Assembly: GCF_024623725.1 (NCBI RefSeq)
Contig: NZ_JANKHG010000001.1
Location: forward strand, 1 to 64,000
Source: Limnobacter parvus
Lineage (GTDB): Bacteria; Pseudomonadota; Gammaproteobacteria; Burkholderiales; Burkholderiaceae_B
Direction of reading: 5' to 3'
Length of the DNA: 64,000 nt
How positions within the stretch are numbered: position 1 is the first letter of the stretch; the number at the start of each line of letters is the position of its first letter. This document shows positions 18,980 through 27,837 of the stretch, one piece after another. The notes under the pieces are model-generated. The model saw only the letters and a program-made list of their open reading frames with translations. It was not told the DNA's origin and ran no database searches. Both the position numbers and the translations under genes were made by a program.

Positions 18980-19243
18980 TTCCTTCGTGTAGCCTTTGCT
19001 TAAAGGCAGCCACCATGTAAACCCAAACACCAGTGTTTTCAACACGACTTTGCCTGTTGGCACGTTCTTGCTCCTGAGGCGATTGATCGCCAACGGAATT
19101 TCCAGCACGTGCGCCAACAAAATGATGCCTGCGAGAATGGTCAGTGCAGGAATGTGATAGCCCAGCAAACCCACCAAAGGCACTGCCAGCCAGAAAAAAA
19201 CCAAACCTGCCTGCATGCCGTACCAAATACGTTGTTCACCCAT
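18977..19243 (-). CDS. DUF1145 family small membrane protein
   Basis: 88 residues with three predicted hydrophobic segments and the DUF1145 signature near the C-terminus, LKTLVFGFTWWLPLSKG. Family function is unknown. The arrangement of segments (residues 8-27, 33-50 and a half-segment at about 65-80) fits the family. Single gene between the terminator and the TadG-like gene. Confidence 0.78.
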   Translation of the reverse strand: MGEQRIWYGMQAGLVFFWLAVPLVGLLGYHIPALTILAGIILLAHVLEIPLAINRLRSKNVPTGKVVLKTLVFGFTWWLPLSKGYTKE

Positions 19244-19286
19244 GTTCTGTCTCTGTTGTTGTTTGAAGTGAAGAAAGTTTAACTGA

Positions 19287-20780
19287 TTACCGGGTTAAAA
19301 CCGCGGTGTTAAAACAGTCCATGTTGTCGACTTGAACCACAACTTCATTTGCTTCCAGTCCCAACGCCCCTAAAATTTCATCCAGAGAGCCGCCCAACAA
19401 TCCAAGCGCATTTCGAAGTGCTGGGTTGGTCGCAAGTACATTTAAAACGCCACCCAACAAACCAATCTCAGAGTTCAGATTGGTCAATAAATTACCAACA
19501 CCCTGGCTGGCTTCAAAACTGTAAGACGTAGTAACCACAGGGTCGGGAAATCCAGCCATTGAGACATCGTTGGCCGAACCGCTGCCAACGTTTGCATTCA
19601 CGGTGGGCCTGCCCAACAGTGGCAAGGAAGGAAGGCGCAATGCTGCTGAGAGCGGCGTTGATTCGAGGTCTACCAGCACCGCTGAGTCAGATTGAGGCAA
19701 CCTGCAATCGATGTCTTTAATCTCAACCGACCCACCCCCCACTTCCACATTCAATTCCAACAAACCACTAATGCGTGTTGACACTGCCACTTGTTCGGTT
19801 CGGGCTGTTGCAATGACAGCCCCATCGGAATTGCGTTTTGTAGCGACAAACAATTGTGGAGGGCTTAACACGGACACATTCAATGTGTTACCCAGATTCA
19901 ACCGAATCCCATTCCCACCGATCCCAGTTGCCGCAGCAAAACTTGAAGCAAAAGCCAAATTCCCCAATCGCACAGAAGCACCTGCAAACTGCGAGTTGCC
20001 ATTGGTGTCTGTGGCGAGGATATCGCTGAGTAAGAAATCAACTGTATCGATAGGTCCGTTTCCAGGAATTGTGACTATTGGGGCGTCGGGCCCGACAATA
20101 TCAAGCGCAGCGTTGAGTAATTGCGCGGCAGACACCTCGGTATTTAACAATCTCGCCATGTCCAATTGCTCTCCGGCACCAAACACGCCAAGCTCAACAC
20201 CCAGCTCAAGCAGATCGACCTGGGCATTCGAACCCAGCAAACCCTCGAAGCCCAATAAGTTCAGACGAAGTTCAGTTCCAACCGCACTTAGAAGAGGAGA
20301 CAAACCGGAATTATTCAAATTCAGCGCCAGCAAATTGGTACCTACAATGCCGGAAATGAAGGGCAACACAGTGGCTTCGGCAACGGCGACCACAGGTTCG
20401 CTTCCCAGGAATGCGGCAGGCACTTCGCGGGTGACACGCACCAGCGCAGACTGTTGGCAAGACTGAGCCGGCAACAGGGTGTCGGTGCCCTGAACATTGC
20501 AGTTGATTTCGATTGAATCCGTGTCAAGATCAAGGCCATTTCGTTGCGCGTAATCTCGCGCAGCTTGAAAGCCATTGCTGGCGTTGTCGATGTCGCTGGC
20601 GGCGGCCTTTGCAGCCAGGTCGGCAATGCGCTGCACTTCCTCGCGTTCCCAAACGATTTGGCCAAGGCCGAGCACGCCGAACGCTCCCACCGCCATCAAC
20701 ATGATGAAAATAGTGAGTATTGTCATGGCCCCACGTTGACGGGCTTTGGCAATTGCAAGCTGTGCATTAAAGTTGGGCAT
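19287..20780 (-). CDS. TadG-like putative Flp pilus/secretion-associated protein
   Basis: About 497 residues from ATG 20780. An in-frame start at 20852 would add 24 residues with no matching domain. The N-terminus has a short basic lead, then the hydrophobic segment MTILTIFIMLMAVGAFGVLGLGQIVW and the REEVQRIADLAAKAAASD helix typical of TadE/TadG-like N-termini. Next come Cys-containing segments and a long Leu/Asn/Gly-rich region with no recognised domain. It probably sits in the inner membrane with a large periplasmic part. No other tad genes are in the window, but a receiver-like gene and a ParA-type ATPase lie just upstream in the same orientation. Confidence 0.7.
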   Translation of the reverse strand: MPNFNAQLAIAKARQRGAMTILTIFIMLMAVGAFGVLGLGQIVWEREEVQRIADLAAKAAASDIDNASNGFQAARDYAQRNGLDLDTDSIEINCNVQGTDTLLPAQSCQQSALVRVTREVPAAFLGSEPVVAVAEATVLPFISGIVGTNLLALNLNNSGLSPLLSAVGTELRLNLLGFEGLLGSNAQVDLLELGVELGVFGAGEQLDMARLLNTEVSAAQLLNAALDIVGPDAPIVTIPGNGPIDTVDFLLSDILATDTNGNSQFAGASVRLGNLAFASSFAAATGIGGNGIRLNLGNTLNVSVLSPPQLFVATKRNSDGAVIATARTEQVAVSTRISGLLELNVEVGGGSVEIKDIDCRLPQSDSAVLVDLESTPLSAALRLPSLPLLGRPTVNANVGSGSANDVSMAGFPDPVVTTSYSFEASQGVGNLLTNLNSEIGLLGGVLNVLATNPALRNALGLLGGSLDEILGALGLEANEVVVQVDNMDCFNTAVLTR

Positions 20781-20895
20781 GTCGAAATTCGATGGACTGA
20801 CATGCTTGATTTTGCACGAATTCGAGCACATTTGATATGCAAAGCTGAGCACATTTCAGGCCTCAGCCCAGGCTTTTGCACAAAGCTGATTGGTC

Positions 20896-21306
20896 TTATT
20901 TGTGGTCTTTCAGGAACTTGCTCAAGATCCGTTTGCTGGGCTTTAAACGCGCAACAAGAGCTTTGGCTACGCTGGCCACGATTTCCATGGGGGCTGCCAT
21001 TCGAGAGGTTTGAGCATGTGCGCCCAATTCCTGCAAAGTGGCAGAATCAATAACCCCAGCATGCCCTTGCACCAGAACAACGCCTAGCTCGGGGTTTTCA
21101 TCTTTGATGCTAAGAAGCAGCGTGGAGTCACCCACTTGATCGGCGTCGACCAGCATCACTTTGACCCCATGCTGCTGCAACATGGGTCGAACCGCATTCA
21201 GGCTTGAGCAGGAACACACCCTTTCAAACTGATTGGATTCAGACAACTGGGCCTCCAAAGCAAGGCGGGTGTCCTTGTTTGGATCAACAATCAGCACCGT
21301 AGTCAT
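20896..21306 (-). CDS. response-regulator receiver-like protein
   Basis: About 136 residues from ATG 21306, which is preceded by the strong AAGGGGG ribosome-binding site; this rules out the longer start at 21342. MTTVLIVDPNKDTRLALEAQ begins a receiver (CheY-like) fold with VMLVDADQVGDS at the position of the phospho-acceptor strand. The acidic pair after strand 1 is reduced (VDPN), so phosphorylation is doubtful. A single domain resembling the N-terminal receiver-like part of CpaE/TadZ proteins. The next gene upstream (21409-22032) encodes a ParA-type ATPase. Confidence 0.7.
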   Translation of the reverse strand: MTTVLIVDPNKDTRLALEAQLSESNQFERVCSCSSLNAVRPMLQQHGVKVMLVDADQVGDSTLLLSIKDENPELGVVLVQGHAGVIDSATLQELGAHAQTSRMAAPMEIVASVAKALVARLKPSKRILSKFLKDHK

Positions 21307-21408
21307 GTATCCCCCTTGTTGTGTTTGGGAGATATTTAGCAAGTTGGGTGCCAGCCCAAGGTGTTGAAAAAGGTCTGTTTTGGTGCAAGAAACCTTTTGA
21401 TCAAATAC

Positions 21409-22032
21409 TTATCCGCGGCTGACCAGGCTGCGCACTTCCTTCCAAAGACTGTCTATTTCAAACGCTGCCTTGGAATTTGGGGCGAATTCAGTCACCGATT
21501 TACCCAGGCCTACACTGATCACAAAGTCATTTCGCTCATGAACAATGGTGCGGCAAATTTTTGCAGTGGCCTTCAATTGCTCAAATACGATTTCTGGTGT
21601 GCTGCTAAAGACCGATGCACCGTTGATGACCCAGGTTACTTTGCTGCCAGCGTCGGAGGCCCATTCCAGCGTGCTGCTGGCGCTGTGAATGTCTAAAGGA
21701 CTTGCTTTGGTGGGTATAAGCACCAAATCCGCGTGTTGTAGCGCGTCTTTTACCCACTTTTTGTCGGTCGGCGGCATGTCGATGAACACGTAGTCATAGC
21801 CCGCTTCGTCCAGCTCGGAAAGCTCAATCACGATGTCGTTGAACCCCACCTTGCGCACATCGGGGTAATCCGCCTCCCGCAACGAATCCCAAAACTGACT
21901 TGACCCTTGTGGATCAAGATCGAGCAAGGCCACTTTTTTTCTGCCCTGCTGGCTGGCATGCGTTGCCAGGTTCAAGGACAAAGTCGTTTTCCCAGCCCCG
22001 CCTTTGCGGCTGCTTATGATGATGGTTTTCAT
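21409..22032 (-). CDS. ParA/MinD-superfamily ATPase
   Basis: A 207-residue P-loop ATPase with a deviant Walker A (KGGAGKTT) at residues 10-17, Walker A' ALLDLDPQGSS near 35 and a switch region DYVFIDMPPTDKKW near 78. It is shorter than chromosomal ParA and has no DNA-binding N-terminal extension. Such orphan ParA proteins position membrane complexes or plasmids. With the neighbouring receiver-like and TadG-like genes it could be the ATPase half of a split CpaE/TadZ-like localisation factor; this is inference. Confidence 0.85.
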   Translation of the reverse strand: MKTIIISSRKGGAGKTTLSLNLATHASQQGRKKVALLDLDPQGSSQFWDSLREADYPDVRKVGFNDIVIELSELDEAGYDYVFIDMPPTDKKWVKDALQHADLVLIPTKASPLDIHSASSTLEWASDAGSKVTWVINGASVFSSTPEIVFEQLKATAKICRTIVHERNDFVISVGLGKSVTEFAPNSKAAFEIDSLWKEVRSLVSRG

Positions 22033-22078
22033 GGGTGGACAATCCTGTGCGGTCAGAGATTTATACAGTATCGAGAAT

Positions 22079-24373
22079 TTATTCTAACCTGCCAACGCAG
22101 TGGGGAAAAAGTTGTTGGATCCGGCTGACACGCAAGGGCATTTGAATGCTTTGCCGGGTTTGCCACAAAGGTATTTGGTCGGTGACCAGCTGGCTGCCCA
22201 CCCACCCGTCTTGGCCACCCAAGAGCACAAAAAAATTCTCGTCAGGATCAGACAAATCGGACAGGTGCCTGCTTTGCGACCCATAACTGGTTTCATCAAA
22301 ACCACGAATCAGGTTGTGTGCATTTTTCATCAACGTTTCCCGGGAACCAGCGGCAGGAAACGATTTGGAGGAAAACAGCTTACCCAAAACCGGAACATGT
22401 CCCAACACGTGGCGAAGCCGAATTTTGTGCAAGTTGCCCCACAATTGCCAATGCTGGGCTTTGCGGTTGGCCTCATCAATACAAGGTGGCACCACCTTCA
22501 TTCGCTCGTGGGGCGTCAAGGTGTCCAGGTCTTCCATCAAACAACTTGTTAAATAGGCCCATTGATCCATCAAGCCAGGGGTTCGGCCGGCGTAGCGCAA
22601 AACCGACACTTGCCGAACCAACGCCGCGAGTAAAAATTCAAACTGCAAGGCTGCGAAACTGTCGGCGGTGTAGGCCCCTTCCCATCCATCAATTGAATTG
22701 CACAGCACCAATTGTTCACTGGTGCGCAAATGAGGTCGACAAAACTCGGCCAGTTGACTGGACAATTGATCTGCCAATGGTGAAGTCACATCGAGCTGCA
22801 ACGTAAGCAAAGCCTGCGGACTGAATCGTTTTTGGGTATTGAACAGTGAACGTGCCCGCATGACGCGATCATCGCCGTTGAACAAGAAACCAAGCCCTGT
22901 GACCTCGGACGGCCTGTTGTTGGCCGACACAATAAAGCCGCTGGAGGGGTTGATTACGCTGGGAAAATCACGAGCGCATACTCTTTCCGACCACTGCGCG
23001 TTTGCCATGGTTTCGCCCAAAACCCAGTCGTTCTCGGGAAAGCCCGGTCGCTTCGGCAAGGTTGCAGCCAACACATGGCCAATGTTTCCTTCGGTATCGG
23101 CGCCAAGCACATTCAGTGGCGTTACGCCCACACCGTGCATTGCCTCCTGCAACTGGGCCACAGAATGCGCACGCATGCCTTGCAGAAAGCTGGAAATTTC
23201 ATCGGTGGGCCAATGGCCGGCCCAGCGTAGTGCCAGGGTGTCTTTACCGCAAAGGCGCCCTAAGGCAGGGCAATCTGTAAGCACCGGGCCGTGTGGCGAA
23301 AACCGCAACTTTCGTTTTCGCGACCAGGAAAAACGAACTCGAATTCGAGCGATTTGCTCGGCTGTGTTGCTGACTGTTGCGTCGTCTAGCCGAACAAGAT
23401 CAGACGAAGCCGCCCGCAAATTGGTGCCGCCCCAAGCCAGCGACAGGTTTCGACCCAGCCCAAGAATGGGCACACCGGGAAACATTAAACCCACGCAACG
23501 GTAGGTGGGGGTGCGCAGGCCCACCATCATCCACACATTGGGCAGGTGTTGGCCCAAATGTGGATCATTCACCATCAAGGGTTTGCCGCTTTGTGTGCGC
23601 GTGCCATGCAGCACAATTGAATTGCTGCCAGAACGGGAAAGACTGTTCAAAAATTCACTGATTTGCTGGGCTGTACCTGGCTTACCCATTTTTGGGCTAT
23701 CGAAACTGGTGGACACGCCCGCCCCCACTCGGCGAAGGCGATTCCACCACTCGATGAAGTCGCCAGACAGACGATGTTCGATCAGGGAAAAATAAATGGG
23801 CCAGTTCACATCTGCACCGGCCAGCCTGCCAAACAACAAAATATCCAGTGGGGTGTAAGGCTCGGGTTGAATACCCAAAAATTTTTCATCCACACCCCGC
23901 TTGCGTTGTGCTTGAACACAGTTCAAACCCGCCACAAATCCTTCGACCCATTCACGGCTGGACTGGGGCATGCGGTCCCATATTTCAGGTGCGGCGCGGC
24001 CAAAATCAAGCAGTCGAATCAAGTGGTCCATGTCGACGAAACCACCCCCACCCATTTCTGAAAGTCGACCTTGGGCCAATCGTTTCAGAAACTGAAGCTG
24101 CGGACCGCGCTGGAATTCGGTGATGGTTCCCAAGGCGAAAGCGCCGTCTCGATCGGAATCAGAGAACACATAGGGCACGAAAAACTCATTGAAACAAATG
24201 CCTGTGCCCTTCTCAAAGGGCAGGTCAAGGGCGCGGAATTGCGCCAAGCGATCTTCAAGCGAGTAAACCGGGTAGCGTATTGAAAGCCAACCCATTGCAC
24301 TGGAAACCCGGGCAAGGCCCCGAGCCAGTTTGCGAAGAATGGGGTTTTGAGAAGGACCTAAGGATTTCAGCAA
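22079..24373 (-). CDS. penicillin acylase family protein (Ntn hydrolase)
   Basis: 764 residues, matching the alpha-spacer-beta precursor of this family. The autocatalytic processing site is G-S250-N-S, where the exposed Ser becomes the N-terminal nucleophile of the beta chain. It is followed by GKPLMVNDPHLGQHLPNVW, the family's conserved beta-chain start. GVTPLNVLGADTEGNIGHV and VSANNRPSE further on are also typical. The N-terminus (MLKSLGPSQNPILRKLARGL) is basic and amphipathic rather than a classical cleavable signal peptide, so the export route is unclear. Likely substrates are N-acyl compounds such as acyl-homoserine lactones or beta-lactams, but this cannot be resolved here. Confidence 0.9.
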   Translation of the reverse strand: MLKSLGPSQNPILRKLARGLARVSSAMGWLSIRYPVYSLEDRLAQFRALDLPFEKGTGICFNEFFVPYVFSDSDRDGAFALGTITEFQRGPQLQFLKRLAQGRLSEMGGGGFVDMDHLIRLLDFGRAAPEIWDRMPQSSREWVEGFVAGLNCVQAQRKRGVDEKFLGIQPEPYTPLDILLFGRLAGADVNWPIYFSLIEHRLSGDFIEWWNRLRRVGAGVSTSFDSPKMGKPGTAQQISEFLNSLSRSGSNSIVLHGTRTQSGKPLMVNDPHLGQHLPNVWMMVGLRTPTYRCVGLMFPGVPILGLGRNLSLAWGGTNLRAASSDLVRLDDATVSNTAEQIARIRVRFSWSRKRKLRFSPHGPVLTDCPALGRLCGKDTLALRWAGHWPTDEISSFLQGMRAHSVAQLQEAMHGVGVTPLNVLGADTEGNIGHVLAATLPKRPGFPENDWVLGETMANAQWSERVCARDFPSVINPSSGFIVSANNRPSEVTGLGFLFNGDDRVMRARSLFNTQKRFSPQALLTLQLDVTSPLADQLSSQLAEFCRPHLRTSEQLVLCNSIDGWEGAYTADSFAALQFEFLLAALVRQVSVLRYAGRTPGLMDQWAYLTSCLMEDLDTLTPHERMKVVPPCIDEANRKAQHWQLWGNLHKIRLRHVLGHVPVLGKLFSSKSFPAAGSRETLMKNAHNLIRGFDETSYGSQSRHLSDLSDPDENFFVLLGGQDGWVGSQLVTDQIPLWQTRQSIQMPLRVSRIQQLFPHCVGRLE

Positions 24374-24379
24374 GGCGGA

Positions 24380-24502
24380 TCAAGACAGGCCGTATGACAC
24401 CAGCTTGCCCAAGCGCTTGCTCAGTTTTTTCTGTAAACGTTGATTGCGGGCTGCCTTGAATTGGCCCCCCAGCTTGTTCACCCACACCATGGCTTGGCGC
24501 AT
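24380..24502 (-). CDS. possible 40-residue basic small protein
   Basis: A short frame (MRQAMVWVNKLGGQ..., ending LVSYGLS) between the second ParA gene and the penicillin acylase gene. It is Lys/Arg/Gln-rich with an amphipathic helical pattern and uses codons like its neighbours. It lacks a good ribosome-binding site, and I recognise no family. The alternative is plain intergenic sequence. The remaining ~100 bp to 24603 hold nothing I can define. Confidence 0.25.
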   Translation of the reverse strand: MRQAMVWVNKLGGQFKAARNQRLQKKLSKRLGKLVSYGLS

Positions 24503-24603
24503 TGCACACACTCATCAATTTGGTTGCGATCAATGAGTGTGACCGGTGTAGGTTTCAGGAATGTGACAAGCGAGGCAGCCCCAGCTTGAGCCCAAGAACC
24601 AAA

Positions 24604-25401
24604 TCAGGCCACTTTCTTTTTTCGTTTGCTGGCCGCAGTTTCAATTTCCTGGTGCATGGCCACGAATTCCTGGCTTAGCTTGTGGGCAGGCATGAAATGA
24701 ATCATGGGTTTGGCTGCTTCGTGGCTTTCACGAATTTTCACGGAAGAAGACAGGCAGGTGTTCAATACGGGGTGCCCTTCCTCCAATAACTCAGCCACCA
24801 GTTTTTGGGGCAGGCTGGCACGGGGCTGAAACTGGTTGACCACAATGCCTTCCACTTCCAAGGCAGGGTTGTGGTCGGCGCGAATTTCATTGAGTGCGTC
24901 CATCAGGTTGTAAAGGGCGCGTCGGGAAAACTCGTCGCAATCAAAGGGTATTAGTACGGAATCGGCGGCAATCAAGGCGGAGCGAGAGAAAAAATTCAGC
25001 GCGGGCGGGGTGTCAATGTACACACGGTCATATTGACCTTTTAATTCATCCAGTGCTTCACGCAGTTTGAAAATTTTGTAGCGTGATTCAAGCTTCACCT
25101 GCAGCTCTTCAAGCGCAGGGTGGCTACCCAACAAATCAAGATTTTCATAGGGTGTTTCCACCACAAATTCGGCGCTTTTCTTTGGACGAATTTTGAAGTT
25201 TAAGGCTTGATCAAAAAAATCTGCCAAGGAGTATTCCAAAGGTTCCGTTCCGCGCCCCATGATGTACTGGGTGCTGTTGCCTTGGGGATCCAGGTCGATT
25301 AAAAGCGTTTTCAACCCATTGTGGGCTGAAATTGCAGCCAGGTTACTGGTGATGGTGGATTTGCCGACCCCACCTTTTTGATTGAAGACAACCCGACGCA
25401 T
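24604..25401 (-). CDS. ParA/Soj-family chromosome- or cargo-partitioning ATPase
   Basis: About 265 residues from ATG 25401, which has GGGAG seven nucleotides upstream; an in-frame start at 25431 is less likely. Walker A is KGGVGKST near residue 9, A' is TLLIDLDPQGNST near 35, and the switch segment is RVYIDTPPALNF near 125. The C-terminal tail is Lys-rich (ASKRKKKVA). No parB gene is adjacent, so this is an orphan ParA. An inverted repeat overlaps its ribosome-binding site (separate entry), suggesting control of its translation or transcription. Confidence 0.88.
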   Translation of the reverse strand: MRRVVFNQKGGVGKSTITSNLAAISAHNGLKTLLIDLDPQGNSTQYIMGRGTEPLEYSLADFFDQALNFKIRPKKSAEFVVETPYENLDLLGSHPALEELQVKLESRYKIFKLREALDELKGQYDRVYIDTPPALNFFSRSALIAADSVLIPFDCDEFSRRALYNLMDALNEIRADHNPALEVEGIVVNQFQPRASLPQKLVAELLEEGHPVLNTCLSSSVKIRESHEAAKPMIHFMPAHKLSQEFVAMHQEIETAASKRKKKVA

Positions 25402-25410
25402 GCACTCACT

Positions 25411-25452
25411 CCCTGAAAAGTTATTTGTCACTACTGTAACAACTTTTCAGGG
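25411..25452 (-). promoter_or_regulatory. 12-bp inverted repeat overlapping the parA-type gene ribosome-binding site
   Basis: CCCTGAAAAGTT at 25411-25422 and AACTTTTCAGGG at 25441-25452 are perfect inverted copies separated by 18 nt. The arm nearest the gene shares three nucleotides with the GGGAG ribosome-binding site of the ParA gene starting at 25401. In RNA it would form a long hairpin partly hiding that site; in DNA it could be an operator. Confidence 0.55.
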
Positions 25453-25477
25453 CAGTGTGCGATGGCACTTCGCGTGA

Positions 25478-27820
25478 TTACACCTTGGCGCCCCGACGAT
25501 CGAGGAAGTAAGCCAATGCGGGCAAGAAGACAACTGCCCCAACCATATTCCACAAGAACATGAAGGTCAGCAGCAAGCCCATGTCGGCCTGGAACTTGAT
25601 GGGCGAGAATGCCCAAGTGGCAACACCAATGCCCAGTGTAAGGCCAGTAAACACCACAGCTTTGCCTGTGGACTTCAGGGTTTCAAAGTAGGCATCTGCA
25701 AATGGCATGCCCTGCTTTAAATATTCTTCAAGCTTGCCGTAAATGTAAATGCCGTAATCCACGCCAATACCCACCCCCAGCGCAATAACTGGCAAGGTAG
25801 CCACTTTCACGCCAATGCCCAGCACCACCATGAGCGCAGAACACAACAGCGAGGTCAAGGCCAGCGGTGCGATGATACAAATGACCGTGCGCACAGATCG
25901 GAAAGCCAGCCACACCAAAATGGCGACCACTGCGTACACCCAGATCAACATTTCAACCTGCGCTCGCTCAACCACTTCATTGGTGGCTGCCTCAATACCC
26001 GCATTTCCCGCGGCCAGCTTGAACACTGCATCACCAGTGTCATTTTTAGCAATGAAGTCTTCCGCCGCAGCAACCACACGCTTCAAGGTGTCGGCCTTGT
26101 GGTCTTCAAGGAACACGATGATTGGCATAAAAGAACAATCAGAGCTGAACAATCCATCTGACAAATTCATGCCACTGATGGTGCCGTTCAACACAAACTG
26201 GTTGCGGTTCAGCGCGTTCCACTTGATGTCGCCTTCACTGTAGGCGCTGATTACAAACTTCGAGCGGTCTGCCAGCGAAATGCTGCTTTGCACACCAGGA
26301 ACCTGTTCGATGGTCCATTGGAACAAATCCACTGCAGCCAAGGTGTTGTACTTGATACAGCCGTCAAGCGTGGTTTCAACCATCACGACGAACACATCGG
26401 TGCTGGTGGAATAGTTGTCGGTTACATAGGCGTTGTCCAGGTTGTAACGCGAATCTGCGCGCAGTTCCGGGGCTCCCTTGTCCAGGTCGCCGATTTGAAC
26501 GTTCGCATTACCCCACAGGCCCACTGCCAGCAAGGCCAGGCCAACCGCCAATGCGCCTTTCGCCATTTTGGCTTGGGCAAACCCAGCCAGGAAATGCCAC
26601 AGCTTGTTGCTTCCCGATTCAGATTCTTGCAACACCTTGACTGCTTTTTCGTCCACTCCCGTGTAGCTCATGATCAAAGGCAGCAACACCAAATTGGTCA
26701 GAATAATAACCGCCACACCCACTGAGGCAGCAATCGCCAAATCGCGAATCACTGGAATGTCGATCACCATCAAGGTGGCAAAGCCAAAGCCATCTGACAA
26801 CAAGGCAGTAAGGCCTGCAATGTACAAGCCACGGAAAGCCAAACGGGCTGAGTTCAGCTTGTTGTGACCATCGCCCTGCTTGTGTGCAATCGCGTTCACA
26901 ATTTGCACGCCATGGCTTACACCAATCGCAAACACCAAAAACGGCACCAACATGGAATACGGATCAAGCCCCATGCCCAAGGCATTGAGCAAACCCAACT
27001 GCCAAATTACAGCGGTGATGGAACATGCCAAAGTAGCAACCGTACTTTTTACACTGCGTGAATACAGGAACAGCATGACCAACGTAATCAGCACGGCCAC
27101 CGCAAAGAACATCACAACCTGTGTAGCGCCTTCGATCAGGTCACCCACAATTTTTGCAAAACCAGTTACACGAATTTCGATTTTGTCTGAATTGAATTCA
27201 TCGCGAAGTTCGGTTTCAATGCGCTCGGAAAACTCTTTGTAATCCAGGCGGTCGCCGGTTTCCGGATTAATTTCCAGCAAAGGCAAATACACAATAGTGC
27301 TTTTGAAGTCGTTGCCCACCAAGCGGCCAATCTGCCCGGAAAGCTCCACGTTCTGGCGCACCTGGTCAATACTTTCCGCATCGCCGGTGTAGGTGGCTGG
27401 GATAACCTGACCTCCCTCAAGACCCTCTTCAGTCACCGATGTCCAGCGCGTGTTGGCTGTCCACAGCGAAGCCATTTCTGGTCGGTTCACACCGGGAATA
27501 TAAAAGGCTTTGTCGGTGACCTGCTTCAGGGTTTCAAGGTAGTCAGGGCTGAATATATCGCCTTCCTTGGCTTGCACGGTAACGCGCACAACGTTGCCAA
27601 GGCTGGTCAGGTCGGCCCGGTTTTCAAGAAAATTGATCACATATTCATGCTTGGTCGGAATCATTTTCTCGAAGCTGGCCGCCACTTTCAATTGCGTGGC
27701 CTGCCAAGCCAACACCGCAGTGGCCAACAGCATAAAAACGATGACCAGCAAGCGGTTGTTGAAAATCAACCTTTCTGCAAACGGCGCTTTGTCGTGGATA
27801 TTTATTTCTGGAGAAGTCAT
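25478..27820 (-). CDS. RND superfamily / MMPL-type exporter
   Basis: 780 residues with the two-fold RND layout: one transmembrane helix near residues 25-45, a large periplasmic loop, about five helices at 230-400 (including VGVAVIILTNLVLLPLIM), a second helix near 415 and loop, and a final bundle from about 625. GIGVDYGIYIYGKLEEYLKQG and GIGVSHGVQIVNAIAHKQGDG are the paired GxxxDY/GxSH-type motifs of MMPL proteins. It belongs to the predicted exporters found with YCF48, DUF1329 and DUF1302 genes, all of which lie immediately upstream on the same strand. Cargo is unknown; lipids or other hydrophobic compounds are plausible. Confidence 0.88.
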   Translation of the reverse strand: MTSPEINIHDKAPFAERLIFNNRLLVIVFMLLATAVLAWQATQLKVAASFEKMIPTKHEYVINFLENRADLTSLGNVVRVTVQAKEGDIFSPDYLETLKQVTDKAFYIPGVNRPEMASLWTANTRWTSVTEEGLEGGQVIPATYTGDAESIDQVRQNVELSGQIGRLVGNDFKSTIVYLPLLEINPETGDRLDYKEFSERIETELRDEFNSDKIEIRVTGFAKIVGDLIEGATQVVMFFAVAVLITLVMLFLYSRSVKSTVATLACSITAVIWQLGLLNALGMGLDPYSMLVPFLVFAIGVSHGVQIVNAIAHKQGDGHNKLNSARLAFRGLYIAGLTALLSDGFGFATLMVIDIPVIRDLAIAASVGVAVIILTNLVLLPLIMSYTGVDEKAVKVLQESESGSNKLWHFLAGFAQAKMAKGALAVGLALLAVGLWGNANVQIGDLDKGAPELRADSRYNLDNAYVTDNYSTSTDVFVVMVETTLDGCIKYNTLAAVDLFQWTIEQVPGVQSSISLADRSKFVISAYSEGDIKWNALNRNQFVLNGTISGMNLSDGLFSSDCSFMPIIVFLEDHKADTLKRVVAAAEDFIAKNDTGDAVFKLAAGNAGIEAATNEVVERAQVEMLIWVYAVVAILVWLAFRSVRTVICIIAPLALTSLLCSALMVVLGIGVKVATLPVIALGVGIGVDYGIYIYGKLEEYLKQGMPFADAYFETLKSTGKAVVFTGLTLGIGVATWAFSPIKFQADMGLLLTFMFLWNMVGAVVFLPALAYFLDRRGAKV

Positions 27821-27837
27821 TGTGATTTAGGGTCCGT

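Noticed and set aside
19711-20466. 251-codon plus-strand frame
   Set aside because: Ser/Pro/Asn-rich antisense shadow of the TadG-like gene with no domain.
22839-23504. 221-codon plus-strand frame
   Set aside because: Antisense to the penicillin acylase gene, whose conserved motifs fix the coding strand.
24255-24533. 92-codon minus-strand frame between the ParA and penicillin acylase genes
   Set aside because: It overlaps the start of the acylase in another frame and has no ribosome-binding site; the short 40-residue frame at 24380-24502 is only slightly better.
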